Source: Homarus americanus | Taxonomy: Eukaryota > Arthropoda > Malacostraca > Decapoda > Nephropidae | Assembly (NCBI RefSeq): GCF_018991925.1 | Contig: NW_024738583.1 | Location: 33,501-97,500 of the forward strand | Length of the DNA: 64,000 nucleotides | Reading direction: 5' to 3' | Shown here: positions 11,730-24,040 of the stretch, one piece after another | Layout: every line of letters begins with the position of its first letter | Position numbering within the stretch: the stretch's first letter is position 1 | Program-made: the position numbers and the translations under genes | Notes under the pieces: model-generated | What the model saw: only the letters and a program-made list of their open reading frames with translations | What the model was told of the DNA's origin: nothing | Database searches by the model: none

Positions 11730-12517
11730 CCAGAAGATGGTCGACTCACAGAACGGGGGTCTGGCTACACCTTCTTCTGGAAGGGTAGGCCTGCTGCAGA
11801 GAGAAACAGCATTTATGGAAGTGACTTTGACATTTGACATTTGTCAATCCTTCTTACACAGTCTAACTGAAATGCCAGCTGGGGTCATCGAGCTCCTCCT
11901 TGACGCTCCGAGTCCCACTGAATTACTAATATAATGCCTTCGTCATCTGTGCATACGCCCCAACACTGGATGCAGAGGATGGTATCAAGGAGGTCTTTTA
12001 CTGCGACCTTGACAGAGTGCTAACCTCTAGCCCCAGTGAAGATAAGGTTGTGCCCCAAGGTAACTTCAACACCCACGATCCAAACACTGGCGTCATTGAC
12101 TACATCATTGTCAGAGAAAGTGATCGCCGAGATGTCCTCATCACCCGAGCCATACGTGGCTCAAACCACTGTGGTACAGATCATTGGCTCGTCAGGGCCA
12201 AACTCTCCTTTCACGTCGCCCCAAAACGGCGAAGGCAACAAGCCTCTAGAAGAGGTTTTAACACTAAGCGTCTGGAGGATCAAGCGGTAGCACAAGCACA
12301 TGCTTTCAGAGTGCAGCTCGAACATGGGCTGATAAACATCCCGATAACAAACAGCCCAAATCCCAGTGCCGAATGGGGTATCCTCGACGCTGTCATCTCA
12401 AAAACCTGCAGAGAGACCCTTGGCCAGATCGAAAGAATACACCAGGACTGGTTTGATGAAAATAACCCGGAAATCAATTTACTCGTCGATGGTAAGCGTG
12501 CTGCTTTCCCTAATTGA
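11730..12517 (+). pseudogene. RTE-like endonuclease remnant
   Basis: EN domain with frameshifts. At about 11935-12015 one reads AFVICAYAPTLDAEDGIKEV. The GDFN motif is changed to GNFN (catalytic Asp to Asn) near 12060. A large internal deletion joins that motif directly to DYIIVRESDRRDVL; the stretch normally lying between is missing. GTDHWLV (TDH in place of SDH) is present near 12175. The longest open piece, 12017-12517, continues into the EN-RT linker. Confidence 0.7.
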
Positions 12518-12867
12518 CAGAACAATCCTTAGTCTCGGACCAAAGCTGATACCTTCCACGAGAAGAAAAACAAATGAACGAATGGTGGAGAAACAAAGCG
12601 AGTGAAACACAAAAACATGTGGATCAACAAAAGATACGTCAATTTTTAAATTCCACTGAACAAATTTATGGCCCAACTACTCATGGCGCGTACCCCTTCT
12701 GCTCCGCTCATCCGACGTCACCTCCCTAATTAAAGACTATGAAGGCCTCCTTTAGCGCTGGAAAGAGCACTACGATTCGCTGCTCAACCGTAAACTGATG
12801 TGGATGACCTGACTACCCAGCAGGACTCTCAGCTATCCTCCATCCTATGACGAGGAAGCTACTGCCA

Positions 12868-14269
12868 GATGAAAAATAACAAAGTACAGGGCCTGATGGA
12901 ATCCCAGCCGAGGTGTATAGAGCAGGAGGACTTCTGCTTACCAGCCGTCTCCACTCTCTCCTGGAGAATATATGGCAGAAGAAGGAAATCCCCCAAGCTC
13001 ATAAAGACCGGTCAGACTGTGACAACTACCGCTGGATCTCACTGCTGTCCGTAGCTGGCAAAATTATCTCCTGAGCGGAAAATTTCCTCCCAGAATCTCA
13101 TTGTTGCTTTAGACCATCACGTGGCACCACTGACATAATCTTTGCCGCTCGTCTGATACTGGAAAAGTGCAGAGAATAGCGTCGTGATTTGTACATGGCC
13201 TTCATTAACTTTACTAATGACTTTCATTCGATCAACAGGGAAGCCCTCTGGTGAACCCTCAGCCGTTTTGACTGCCCAACAAAATTCATTGACATTGTGA
13301 GGCAACTCCACGATGGCATGAATATCAGTGTCCTGCACAACGGCACCCAGTCTGAGTTCTTCCCCATCCAAACGCGGGTAAAACAAGGATGTGTACTGGC
13401 ACCAACTCTCTTTTCCATTTTCTTGGCTGCCTTCCTCACCCGTGTCAGTGCCTATTTAGCCGGCGGGGTGGACATCCAGTACCAGATGAAGGGGCCTTGT
13501 GGTGAATGTACAGTACGTAAAACTCAGATTCTCTTTCACACTGCCCCTGGTTCAGGCACACCTCCGCCAACCATCCAGCTTAACGGCACTACCCTCTCTA
13601 GTGTTACCCACTTTCGGTATCTCGGCTCCCTCCTGTCCACCAACGCTGACATCGCTGAAGAGATTCAGCACCGAATCAGATGTGACTGTCGAGCTTTTGG
13701 CAAACTCCACAAAGTTGCACGTATATCGAGCAGTGGTCCTCCCCACCCTGCTATATGGCAGCGAGACATGGGTCACATACAGGGGGCACCTTAAGGCACT
13801 TGAAAACTTTCACCAACGTAATCGACGTTCCATCCTCCGAGTTCGCTGGGAAGCCAAGAAAACAAATGCCAGTATTCTCGCTGACACCAACTGCAGGAGC
13901 ATTGAGACTCCCATTATCCATGAACAACTACGCTGGACTGGCCATGTTACCCGCATGGACGACAGTAGACTGCCAATGCAGCTACTTTACAGTCACCTTA
14001 CGAATGGCAAACGTAACACTGGCGGGCAACTGAAAAGGTATAAGGATAGTCTTAAGGCAAACCTGAAAAAGTGCCAAATCGACCCCCTCACCTGGGAGAC
14101 GATTACTCCACATCGTAACGCTTGGAGGAGTACCGCGCGAGAGGGTGTCAATACTTTCAAGTTAGCCCGACTGCATACCGAGGTAGAGAAGCGCCAGCGC
14201 CAGAAAGACGCTGCCATCGCCCCTCCCGCACTAGATGCAGCCCTCCACATGCACAACATCTATGGATAG
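12868..14269 (+). pseudogene. RTE-like reverse transcriptase remnant
   Basis: RT split over several frames: KMKNNKVQG (12868), DNYRWISLLSVAGKI (about 13020), AFINFTNDFHSIN (about 13200, where the first catalytic Asp is replaced by Asn), VKQGCVLAPTLFS (13380), then a deletion that removes the catalytic FADD motif before RKTQILFHTAPGSG (about 13518). A C-terminal frame of 256 codons (13499-14269) is intact and contains LRWTGHVTRMDDSRLPMQL and GGQLKRYKDSLKANLKKC, the conserved tail domain of this family. Non-functional because two RT motifs are lost. Confidence 0.78.
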
Positions 14270-14402
14270 TCCTGCCTCATATCGGCCTGTCGAGTAACCT
14301 TAAAGCTCACCAACGAAGGTGACATCTTTAATAACTCATATCATTTTATCGTAGCTGGATGATCGTTGTACTCGATTCTGAGGGGCAGTAAAGTAGTCAT
14401 GC

Positions 14403-14860
<458 letters not shown>

Positions 14861-17800
14861 AATTGAATTGAATTGAAACAGTTTATTTATCCAGAAAAAC
14901 ACAGATACAGAGTGGATAATAATAACAATATTAACATGGCTGAGCCAGTTGAGAACCTGAGCTCTCTTTGAGGCACCTGATATATACTATACATTTATCT
15001 CAAGGAAGTATTATGTAGCATTTAATATCATCTGGAATAGTACAATAGCATGGTGGAAATAAGAACAACTCATAATGTTACCACGGTTATCACTTCAATA
15101 TTTATTTATATTATTTATTTAGAATTATTTTTTATTTATATGTTTTTATATTATAAATATATACATAAATTACAGTGGAATTGAAAAACATAAGTATAAT
15201 GGGGGAGCAGTACAACATGGGTTGTACAGTATTAATGTTGAACAAGAGGACAGAGCTGTCAGGATTATGTCTAGTTGGCAAATATATTTTATTGCAATGG
15301 CAATTTCTTATCTATTTACATGATAATTTCTGATAAAACGGTTTTGATGGTACAATAAAAGCAGGTATTGTAAATATAGTAGGTGTTACAAGAAATATTA
15401 ATACTTAGACAATAAATATTTTTTAAGGGATGATTTAAAGGAAGGGAGCGTAGTCTTTGCTCGGATGGGTGGGGGTAAGTTGTTCCACACCTTCACACCA
15501 TGATATTTTATGGAGGTCTGGGACTGAGAGGGGAGCATGGGGGGTGGTCTTAGTAGCTCTGGGTGCCTTAAGTTGTATCTCTGATTATTCCGGAACTGGA
15601 AATAATTATTGTCAAGCAAGTGATTGATTCATTTGTAAACAAAGAGGGCACAGCAGTAGGTGTTAATATCCTCGAATCTTAAAATTTTCAATATAGCAAT
15701 TTTTTCATTTGTGTGATCTGTTTTTTTTTCAAGTAGGTCATTGTCTGAACAGCTCTCTCTTGTGCAGTAACCAGAGATCGTGTTTTTGAAGACAGTGTAT
15801 CAGGTGTTGGTAAACAAGATGATGATAGATTTCTTTCATTGCTGTGAGTGAGTGACTGTCGAGTGTGATACATGATACCACACTGTTTATTGACTTTACT
15901 GTAAATGGCTTGTGTGTGGTTTCTCCACTTATGTTTCTCATCAACAATAACTCCGAGGAATTTAGTATTTTGTTCGCGTTTGGGGACTGTATTACCAAGG
16001 TACAGGGGGTCCAAGTCTGGGGGTAAGTTTTTCCTTTTGTGAAAGATCGTGTAGTGGGTTTTCTCAAGGTTTAAGGTCAGTTTATTACGTATTACCCAGG
16101 TCCTGACTTTAGTCAATTCAGTGTTCATAGTTCTCATCAAGGAATGGAGGTCTGAGTTGCTGGCATAGAGATTACTATCGTCTGCAAATAAGTTGTATTT
16201 TATGAGTGAGCTGGCGTGGACTATGTCGTTTATGTACAACAAAAACAGTACTGGACCGAGAATGGAACCTTGGGGGACTCCATACAAGATTGGCGAAGAG
16301 TCAGATTGGTGATTATTATAGCAGACATACTGCTTCCTGTTGGACAGATATGAGGTAAACCAATTGTGGGACAGGCCCCTAACGCCGTAATGTTCAAGTT
16401 TTGAAAGGAGGATGGTATGGTCGACAGTATCGAAGGCTTTAGAGATGTCCAAGAATATACCGACTGTGAACGGACTGTCATCAGAGGAATTTAAGATGTT
16501 GTTAGTAAAGGATAGCAGAGCACTCTCAGTCGACCTTCAAGCTCTAAATCCAAACTGGGAGTCTGTAAAGATGTTATTGACACTGCAGAAGGAGTTTAGT
16601 CTACTACATGCTAGCTTCTCCAGTATCTTACTCAAGGCTGGGAGGACTGATATGGGGCGGTAATTCTTGAAGAGACCTTTGTCCCCAGATTTTTTATATG
16701 CTGGGTGAACTTTAGCAATTTTCAGTTTATCCGGAAAGACACCACTAGTGAAGGAGGAGTTACAAATGTGGAGGAGAACAGGTAGTAATAAGTGGGCTAC
16801 TTTCTTAATGATGCTCGTTGGTATATTGTCTTCGCCTGCTGCTGCATCTTTGGACATTTTTATGATGGCCAGTAATTCATCTGCTGTGACAGGGGATAAG
16901 AACAGCTCATTTTGCTGTCTGTTTTGCAGGTAGGCTCTAAATTCCTCCTGGTGATCAGGGATGCTCTCTGCAAATTTTTTGCCAACATTAATAAAATATT
17001 CATTGAAGTGGTTGGCAATGAGGGAGGGTTCCGTTATAACCGAATCGTTTATCATAAAAGCTGAGTGGGGGGCCGAAGGCTGAGTGTTCCTGTTCTGAAT
17101 AGAATTTATGACATTCCAGGTTTTCTTACTGTCGCCTGATGCTGACTGGAGCTTATTTGTATAATAGTTACGTCTGGCATTTCTAACTGCTTGAGTTACT
17201 CTATTTCTGATACTTCGGTAAGCATCACCGAAAGTTATGGGTCTTTTTGCAAATTTCCTTTGGAGTTTGTGTTTTTCCTTTATCATTATCTTAATTTCGC
17301 TTGTGATATAGGGTTTGGAAATGGATACAGTTTTCACTGATTTAGTCTTGAGCGGGAAGCATTTATCAAAGCAAGCATTGAAGATGCAAGAGAAGTTGCA
17401 GCTGTTCACGTCAGGGTTGTCGGAGGCATAGACAAGATCCCAGTTAGCATTCATTAGGCTGTTTTAAAAAAGGAGCTTGTTGTCGGTGCAGTAGTCTCTG
17501 TATTGTACCGAGACTTTACTAGACCTTTCAGGTCTTGTGGCTGTTTTATACATGGCAAAAACTGGGAAGTGATCTGAGATATTGTTATAAATAATTCCAC
17601 TTGTAAGGTTGTTAGGAGTGTTGTTAGTCCAGATATGATCTATCACAGTGGCAGAGGTGGCAGTTACTCTAGTGGGTTTGGTTATAGTGTTGAAGAAGAG
17701 CTTAGAATGACAGGTAGCAAGAAGGTCTAATACTGAGGTGTCGGTTTCTGATTTTAATATATCAAGGTTAAAATCTCCTGTAATGTAGCAAAGTTTCTTC

Positions 17801-18430
17801 ACTGAACTTATGATAGAGATAAGCTCCAAAAATTTATCAAGAAAATTCCTTACATTAGTGTGGGGTCTTCTGTAGATTAATCCTACTAGGATATTTCGTG
17901 TGTCGTTACGTAATTCAGTGAAAACACTCTCCCTGTACTCCTCCTGAACCTTTAAATCATCTCTTACAGAAGTGTTATACTTGATATCAACATATAGGGC
18001 GACACCACCACTGTGTCGTGACGTGTGGACGCAGTGTCTATTATAATTAGGAATGTTATACAAATGGTCAATATCGTTAGTGAGTTTGGTCTCACAGAAC
18101 CCAAGTACATCAAATTTGTGGGCAATAGAAGATAAACACTGATCTAAAAAGGTATCTAGATGAAGGGGAATACTGCTGATGTTATGGCTATTCAAGGAGA
18201 AGGAATGAGGTAGTAGAAGACTAGAACTAAACTCGGGAGTCAGGAAAGTAATAGTTACAGTTGGGGTTGGTGTAACCCAGTGAGTTTTGTAGAAAGGCAT
18301 CAGGATCGATATGAGGGAGAGTTGTGTCGACACCATGGGTAAAGGGGGTGTAACACATACGATCTAGCACATCTAAGGGAATGACACTAGCATCATCATT
18401 GTGGGAACATTGATACTGATTAAGAACAGT
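14861..18430 (-). mobile_element. LINE B1, near-full-length Jockey-type
   Basis: Minus-strand element with endonuclease, RT and a 3' UTR (14861-15400) ending in TTCAA repeats. A second, truncated copy with the same UTR lies at 28212-29497. The upstream boundary is uncertain: the 350 bp up to 18780 could be its 5' UTR. The clade within the Jockey/CR1 group is not resolved by eye. Confidence 0.83.
15398..18336 (-). pseudogene. LINE B1 ORF2 (endonuclease + reverse transcriptase)
   Basis: EN motifs LDVLGFCETKLTND, GGVALYVDIKYN, CYITGDFNLDIL and NNISDHFPVFAMY occupy 17464-18336. RT motifs NYRPISVLPALSKILEKL, DSQFGFRA, IFLDISKAFDTVDHT, GVPQGSILGPVLFLLYIND and YNLFADDSNLYAS lie at 15688-17454. The frame from 18336 to 16452 is continuous except for two nonsense codons: TAA near 17463 and TGA near 16537 (GFRA followed by stop then RSTES, probably Gly to stop). 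The thumb after about 16000 is frameshifted; the C-terminal piece 15398-15619 (NNYFQFRNNQRYNLRHPELL, KVWNNLPPPIR) is in another frame. Catalytic residues are all present, suggesting recent loss of function. Confidence 0.88.
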
Positions 18431-18780
18431 AAACTCAAGTCACTAAGATTAATGAAGAAAAGATCTATGAAAATTATAATAGTGTGAGGTAACATACTCA
18501 CTAGTGCTACAACCAACAGAATTAGGATGACCGGAGGGTGCTTCTGTCACTTTCGGTTTTAGCGAGGGCTGCTGGTTTCCCACCACAGAGGGTAGACGTG
18601 CAATACTCGAGTTGGCCGTTGGGGAAACTCCTCAGGTGATAGCGACGGTGGCTGGTTCCCTCAGTGGGGAGGGGTCCTCGAGGAGCTGGGGAGTTGGTAC
18701 AGCTGTGGTGGGTGGTGGGCGGGTGTCATGTGCCCGATCCCCCAACAAGGGTTTATGGTAGACATCGTGTTTCCTTGTTT
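18431..18780. other. Unassigned spacer between LINE B1 and C1
   Basis: GC-rich, non-tandem sequence with no open frame or motif that I recognise. Its position just upstream of LINE B1 ORF2 makes a 5' UTR of that element possible; this is inference from position only. Confidence 0.4.
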
Positions 18781-19345
18781 CTAAGCTACTTTAAACTGGT
18801 TTAATTCTTTAATTCTCGGACGAGGGATCTCGGGTGAACGAATGAGCCGGTGTCGAGGGTAGTGCAGAAGCTTTTCCCTAAACTTGCAGATGAGGTCGTG
18901 GTGATGATCAGAGAGAGCAGAGAGAGTCAGTGTGTTGAGCGCTTCTTGATATGCGGAGTAGGAAGGGGAGAGAATAATCTTGCATGCCTTCTTCTGCACG
19001 ATTTGTAGGTGTTTCCGTTGTGTGGCATTTAGGGAGGAAGACCGGGTAGGGGCGGCATAGGTGAGCTTGGGAAGTGTGAATATTGAGTAAACACTGAGGA
19101 GCTCGGGCGCAGGAACTCCGAGGGACTTGAGTCGAAGGAGGAGGTGGAGACAAAAACTGTAAGGTGTAACAACTTTTTTGACGTGTGTTTTCCAATTTAG
19201 TTTGTTATCTATAGTGACGCCGAGGAGCTTGGTGGAGCCCACAACCTGGAGTGTGTTGGGACCCAAAGTAATGGAGGGAGATGGGACGAGGTCAGAGGAG
19301 AGGTTGATGTGCATAACCATGGCCTTGGTAGTTACGATTGTAGGT
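18781..19345 (-). mobile_element. LINE C1 fragment (RT thumb region)
   Basis: 179-codon open frame at 18781-19320 starting MVMHINLSSDLVPSPS and containing STKLLGVTIDNKLNWKTHV, KLTYAAPTRSSSLNATQR and ILSPSYSAYQEALNTLTL. It matches the C-terminal half of LINE C2. The palm with the catalytic residues is missing at the 5' side (truncated near 19345, where TAGGTAGGTGTGTG begins), and the 3' UTR is missing at 18781. Confidence 0.87.
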
Positions 19346-19515
19346 AGGTAGGTGTGTGTGTTCGTGTGTGCGTGTGTGTGTGTTTGTGTGTGATAAGTCT
19401 TTCTTTAAGGAGGACGTTAGTTAGGTTGAGCGGCTGTGAGGTCTTTGTTCTCTCCTCCACCGATGTCCAATAAATCCTTGATAAAGTTGTTGGTTAAACA
19501 AGGTGCCTTACAATA

Positions 19516-19585
<70 letters not shown>

Positions 19586-19904
19586 TATCTAATATCTTAA
19601 GTGTGAGGTAAATAATGGAAGTCATTAGTAATGTGTAAGATGTGGGTCATTAAAGGTGAAGTAATGATTGACGCTAATTAATCTTAGGACTGTATTTACA
19701 CCTGCAGTTAGCTAATTAATGGACGTAATTAGTGAGGGAATATGGGTAAAGACTTATAGGGTCATTAACAGGTTAGTTTATTATAGATATTAATTAACGT
19801 TGGGCTGTAGGTAATGACTCTACAGTGTGTTATTATTGTGTGTAATTAATAACACTACAGTATTGAGGGTTCTGGTGGTTCATTAGCTGTAATCACTTAA
19901 AGGT
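19346..19904. other. Spacer with GT-rich and AATTAAT-rich sequence
   Basis: A GT-rich stretch (19350-19392), a unique segment (19393-19516), a CA run listed separately, then AT-rich sequence (19584-19904) with recurring TAATTAAT and GGTCATTA words. No coding or RNA gene signal. Confidence 0.5.
19517..19583. repeat. (CA)n microsatellite
   Basis: Uninterrupted CA dinucleotide run of about 66 bases. Confidence 0.97.
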
Positions 19905-20205
19905 TCAGAGGTTCAAGGTTTCGGGGTTCAGAGGTTCAGGGGTTCTGGGGTTCAGGGTTTCAAATATTTATGGGTTCAGGGGTTCAGATGGTCCAGAGTT
20001 TTGCGGTTCAAGGTTTCAGAGGCTCAGGGGTTTAAAGGTTAAGGTCTCAGAAGGTTCAGGCGGTTTTGGGGTTCGGGGGTTCACATGGTTGAGAGATTTT
20101 GAGGTTTTGGGGTTCGGACAGTTCAGAGGTTCGTGGTTCAAGAGTTCACGGGTTCACAGATTCGTGGATTCAGAAGGTTCAGAAGATTCAAGGGTTCGGT
20201 AATAG
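19905..20205. repeat. GGTTCAGA 8-bp degenerate repeat
   Basis: Degenerate tandem octamer (GGTTCAGA, GGTTCAGG, GGTTTCGG, AGGTTCAA) over about 300 bp. Units are diverged and interrupted, suggesting an old array. Confidence 0.85.
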
Positions 20206-20399
20206 GGTTTTTCTAGATCTTACCGTGGTGGGTTAGGTTAGGTTAGATGAACGTGAGTAAAGGGCCTCTTATCCAAATCTAATACCTGCCTTGACGTACT
20301 GTGATAGCCCTACCCACCCCTAAGGCCCTTAAGGTAAATACAAAACCCTCTCCATAGCCCTTAATCAGCCTAAGGGAAGTCTAGGAGCATAAGAGAGAG

Positions 20400-20441
<42 letters not shown>

Positions 20442-20552
20442 GTGATGTAAGGGGTGTTATGTAAGGGGCTCCTAAGGGGTGTAGGGCTGGATAAGGGGTA
20501 TTAAGGGTAGAACGAGGGGCATCTAATTATCCTACTCCAGGGGTTAAGTCAT
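20206..20552. other. Spacer with short TTAGG and (GT)n
   Basis: Contains four TTAGG-type pentamers at 20226-20246, a GT run at 20401-20438, and several AAGGGG words (20450-20520). No gene seen. Confidence 0.55.
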
Positions 20553-20668
20553 CGCCTCCTCATACAGGTCCCAGGTAACCACTACATCCCTCCTCACACA
20601 GGTCCCAGGTCACCACCCCGTCCCTCCTCACACAGGTCCCAGGTCACCACTACATCCCTCCTCACAGG
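20553..20668. repeat. 34-bp minisatellite, left part
   Basis: About three copies of a 34-bp unit (CCTCCTCACACAGGTCCCAG then GTCACCAC(C/T)(A/C)C(A/G)TC). The same unit resumes at 21736, so this array has been split by LINE D. Confidence 0.9.
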
Positions 20669-21735
20669 GTATGGCACAAGTCTTTGCTATCTTAACTTCC
20701 CTCTTATGGTTTCTCTCCCCCATTTTGTTCTCTAATTTCTAGCTTCCCTGAAAACCGATCCATGACAGTTGTTGTCGAGGGATCGATCTCTCGCTCTTTC
20801 TCTGCCAATAGTGGTGTCCCACAGGGTTCTGTTCTTTCACCTACTCTCTTTCTTCTTTTTATCAATGATTTACTTCAAACTACAACTAATTCTATCCATT
20901 CTTACGCTGATGATTCTACTTTTCACTCTTCTTCACATTTCCCCCTTCCCCCTAATTCTCAAACTAGATCTGTTTCTAGAGCTGATATCATTACTTCTAT
21001 CAATACGGATCTGTGCAGCATCTCCGAATGGGAAGGTAGAAACTTAATTGGTTAAAATTAATAGTAATAAAACTCAGTATTTACCAATTACACTTTCCAA
21101 ATAAGATGATCTCCCACCAATCACATTTCAGGACGCAATTATTCTGCCAAACAGATATGCTAGGCCTCACCATTTCCTCTAATATGTCATGGAAGCCACA
21201 CACCATCAACATTGCTAAAGCTGCCTCCCGAAAGTTGGGAATGCTGTACAGATGCCGTAGCTACTTCACTTCTGAGCAGTTGCTTCAAGTATATAAGAGA
21301 TTCATTCATCCTAACTTGGAGTACTGCTCTCATATCTGGGGTGGCTCTTCTTCTGTCCAACTGTTAGATAGGGTGGACTCAAAGGCATTTCGTCTTATTA
21401 ACTCTCCTCCTTTAGTTGATAATCTTTCTTTCCTTTCTCTTCGAGGCAATGTTGCTTCACTCTCTCTTTTACAGGTACTTCAACGGGCAATGTTCGGTGG
21501 ATTTGGCATCCTGTGTACCGCCGGCAAGGCCGTAGGCTCGTAACACACGTTATAGTACATCCTTCTTTCCTCACACAGCCAAACTATGGAATGCTCTGCC
21601 TTCTTCTGTGTTTCCATACTCATACAATCTGTCTCACTTCAAAAAGATGGTTTACCGGCATCTTCGTGGTGTACATTAATATGACCTTTTTCTCTTCTAT
21701 TTTTAATTTCTTTTTACAAAATACACAACACACAG
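20669..21735 (+). mobile_element. LINE D, Jockey-type RT fragment
   Basis: 5'-truncated plus-strand LINE. RT is read as VVVEGSISRSFSANSG, VPQGSVLSPTLFLLFINDLL, HSYADDSTFHSS (catalytic YADD intact) at 20762-21055, then after a frameshift LGLTISSNMSWKPHTINIAKA, RRKLGML-type and PNLEYCSHIWGGSS at 21106-21543. The ending is T-rich followed by an ACAAAATACAC tail. Both sides are flanked by the same 34-bp minisatellite, which fixes the insertion limits to within a few bases. Confidence 0.85.
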
Positions 21736-21813
21736 GTCCCAGGTCAGCACCCCGTCCCTCCTCACACAGGTACCAGGTCACCACCCCGTCCCTCCTCACA
21801 CAGGTCCCAGGTC
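21736..21813. repeat. 34-bp minisatellite, right part
   Basis: Two further copies of the unit at 20553-20668, in the same orientation and close to identical. A short 10-bp AGCGATAGGT repeat follows at 21893-21930. Confidence 0.9.
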
Positions 21814-21982
21814 CGTGGTCATGATAAGGTCATACACCTCTCCACATGTCGTCGCGTGCCCTTCACCTCCCCCACCGCGAGGTCACCAGCGATAGGTAGC
21901 GATAGGAAGCGATAAGAAGCGATAGGTATTATTGATAACTGGTAGACCGAGACCCAGGGAGGTGAGGTATGGGAGATAACCA

Positions 21983-21983
<1 letters not shown>

Positions 21984-22027
<44 letters not shown>

Positions 22028-22093
22028 ACACCACGCACACACACACACACACACACACCACACCACGCACACACACACACACACACCACAAAT

Positions 22094-22146
<53 letters not shown>
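21984..22146. repeat. Compound (CA)n microsatellite
   Basis: CA dinucleotides interrupted by CACCACACCACG and CACAAATGCG blocks. Open frames of alternating Cys/Val or His/Thr are translations of the dinucleotide. Confidence 0.96.
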
Positions 22147-22149
<3 letters not shown>

Positions 22150-23800
22150 CACTCTGCTTAATTACCAGCCCCCCTTCCCACTGACTTAGTAGAAGAATGT
22201 GAAGTATCAAAACGCCTGGACAAACTAAAATTAAAACGCTCTTCCACCCCCATTGACTTACCAATGAAATTCTTCAAGGAGTTCTCCCCGGAGCTTGCTA
22301 AACCCCAATGCTCCATCATCAATGCTTCTCTCAGTCAAGCTAGATGCCCAGCTGACTGGAAGACCTCTTATGTATCACCAGTGCCCAAGTCAACCAGCCC
22401 ACAATCCTTAAATCAGCTACGACCTATTGCAATCACCCCAATACCCAGCCTAATCTGTGAAAGTTTTGTGCTCGACTTGGCTTATGCTGATATTGCAGGA
22501 GTCGTAGACCCTCAGCAATTTGGCAATATGAAAACTTCCTCCACCACTCACTGTCTTGTCAGCTTTCTCGATTACATATACCGCCATCTCGAGAAACGAG
22601 AAACGTCTGTAGCTGTCGCCTTCATTGATTTCACTAAAGCATTCGACCTAGTCGACCACAATATAATCATCAACAAAGGTATTGACCTCGGGCTTCGGAG
22701 AAGTCTTATACCATGGCTTACAGACTTCCTCAGTTACCGACGCCAAGCTGTACGCTTCCGAGGGGCTGCCTCCACCTTTCAGTCACTCGCCTGTGGCGTC
22801 CCCCAAGGCACCAAGATGGGACCACTCTGCTTCCTTATGCTCATCAATGATGCCCTAAGAGAAACCCCTGCTCGCTGGAAATATGTCGACGACTTCACCA
22901 TTGGGATCAGCGTCAACAATTCTGCTCCCGACTATACCGCCCTTCAGGATTTATTGAGCAGTCTCCAAAACTGGGCCACCAACAACCATGTCACAATCAA
23001 CCATACCAAGACCATGGTTATGCACATCAACCTCTCCTCCGACATTGTCCCACCTCCTTCCATTACTTTAGGTCCGAACACACTCCAGGTTGTAGATTCC
23101 ACGAAGCTCCTCGGCGTCACCATAGACAACAAACTAAATTGGAAACCACACGTCAGTGAAGTTGTCAAATCCTCCAGTTTCCGTCTCCACTTCCTCCGCC
23201 GACTCAAGTCCCTCGAGAGTTCCTGCACCCGAGCTCCTCAGTGTTTACACAACATTCATATTTCCCAAGCTCACCTATGCCTCCCCCACCTGGTCTTCCT
23301 CCCTAAATGCCACACAACGTAAACACCTAGAAAAAGTGCAAAAGAGGGCATGCAAGATTATTCTCTCCCCTTCCTACTCCACATATTAAGAAGCGCTCAA
23401 CACACTGACCCTTTCGACTCTCACTGACCATCACCACAACCTCATCTGCAAATTTGGTAAGAAGCTTCTACACCATCCTCGACACCGGCTCCTACTACCA
23501 CCTGAGATCCCTAGCCCGGAGAATTGCTGTTAGACACTAAACCGCATCCAGCCCATACGTGCACGAATCCGATCGCTATAAGAACAGCCCAGTCCCAACC
23601 ATTGCAAAATTATCAATTACTTGTACAAAACCAGTGTATTCATGCACTGTAGTTTGAGCTTTTCCCCATCTAGTTATTATATATCTTATTTGTATCACTT
23701 ATGTTACTTGTATATTATTTGTAATTCGAAACCCATTCCCCAAATATGTAACTGTATGTTTTCAGCCTTCTGGCTGCCAAGCTCTTTCAATAAACCGTTA

Positions 23801-23837
<37 letters not shown>
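22150..23837 (+). mobile_element. LINE C2 with 3' UTR and (ATT)n tail
   Basis: Best LINE C copy: RT and thumb, a 3' UTR (about 23620-23800) including GCCTTCTGGCTGCCAAGC and TTTCAATAAACC, then an ATT tail (about 23803-23837). 5'-truncated inside the linker upstream of RT, next to the CA microsatellite. No endonuclease is present. Confidence 0.88.
22264..23600 (+). pseudogene. LINE C2 reverse transcriptase
   Basis: Open frame of 352 codons (22264-23322) with RPIAITPIPSLICESFVLDL, QFGNMKTSSTTHCLVSFLDY, VAFIDFTKAFDLVDHN (first catalytic Asp), ACGVPQGTKMGPLCFLMLIND (read here as CGVPQGTKMGPL) and WKYVDDFTIGI (YVDD catalytic box, where most LINEs here have FADD or YADD). The thumb contains TKLLGVTIDNKLNWKPHV. 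A frameshift near 23215 moves the last part to another frame (ELLSVYTTFIFPKLTYASPT, 23156-23389), and a TAA near 23387 follows. Palm motifs are intact. Confidence 0.87.
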
Positions 23838-23841
<4 letters not shown>

Positions 23842-23881
23842 ACCGCACCATACCGCACACACACACCACACCACACCAAAC

Positions 23882-23912
<31 letters not shown>

Positions 23913-24040
23913 ACACACACACAACACCACACACACACACACCACACCATACATACACACACCACACAGCATCACCATACCGCACACACACACACCACAC
24001 CCACACACATCACACCATACAAACACACACACACACACAC
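23838..24040. repeat. CACACAC/CCACAC compound microsatellite
   Basis: CA-rich tract with ACCATACCGCAC and ACCACACC interruptions, filling the space between the LINE C2 tail and the 22-bp satellite. Confidence 0.93.

Larger units (their letters stand above)
11720..14345 (+). mobile_element. RTE-like (CFDP2-type) LINE relic
   Basis: Plus-strand non-LTR element with endonuclease then RT. The protein style, with RDVLITRAIRGSNHCGTDHW, RVKQGCVLAPTLF, LPTLLYGSETW and RRSILRVRW, matches the abundant invertebrate family often annotated as craniofacial development protein 2-like, which I place near RTE with moderate confidence. It has internal deletions, stops and lost catalytic residues, so it is dead. 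It abuts LINE A1 on its left. Confidence 0.72.
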
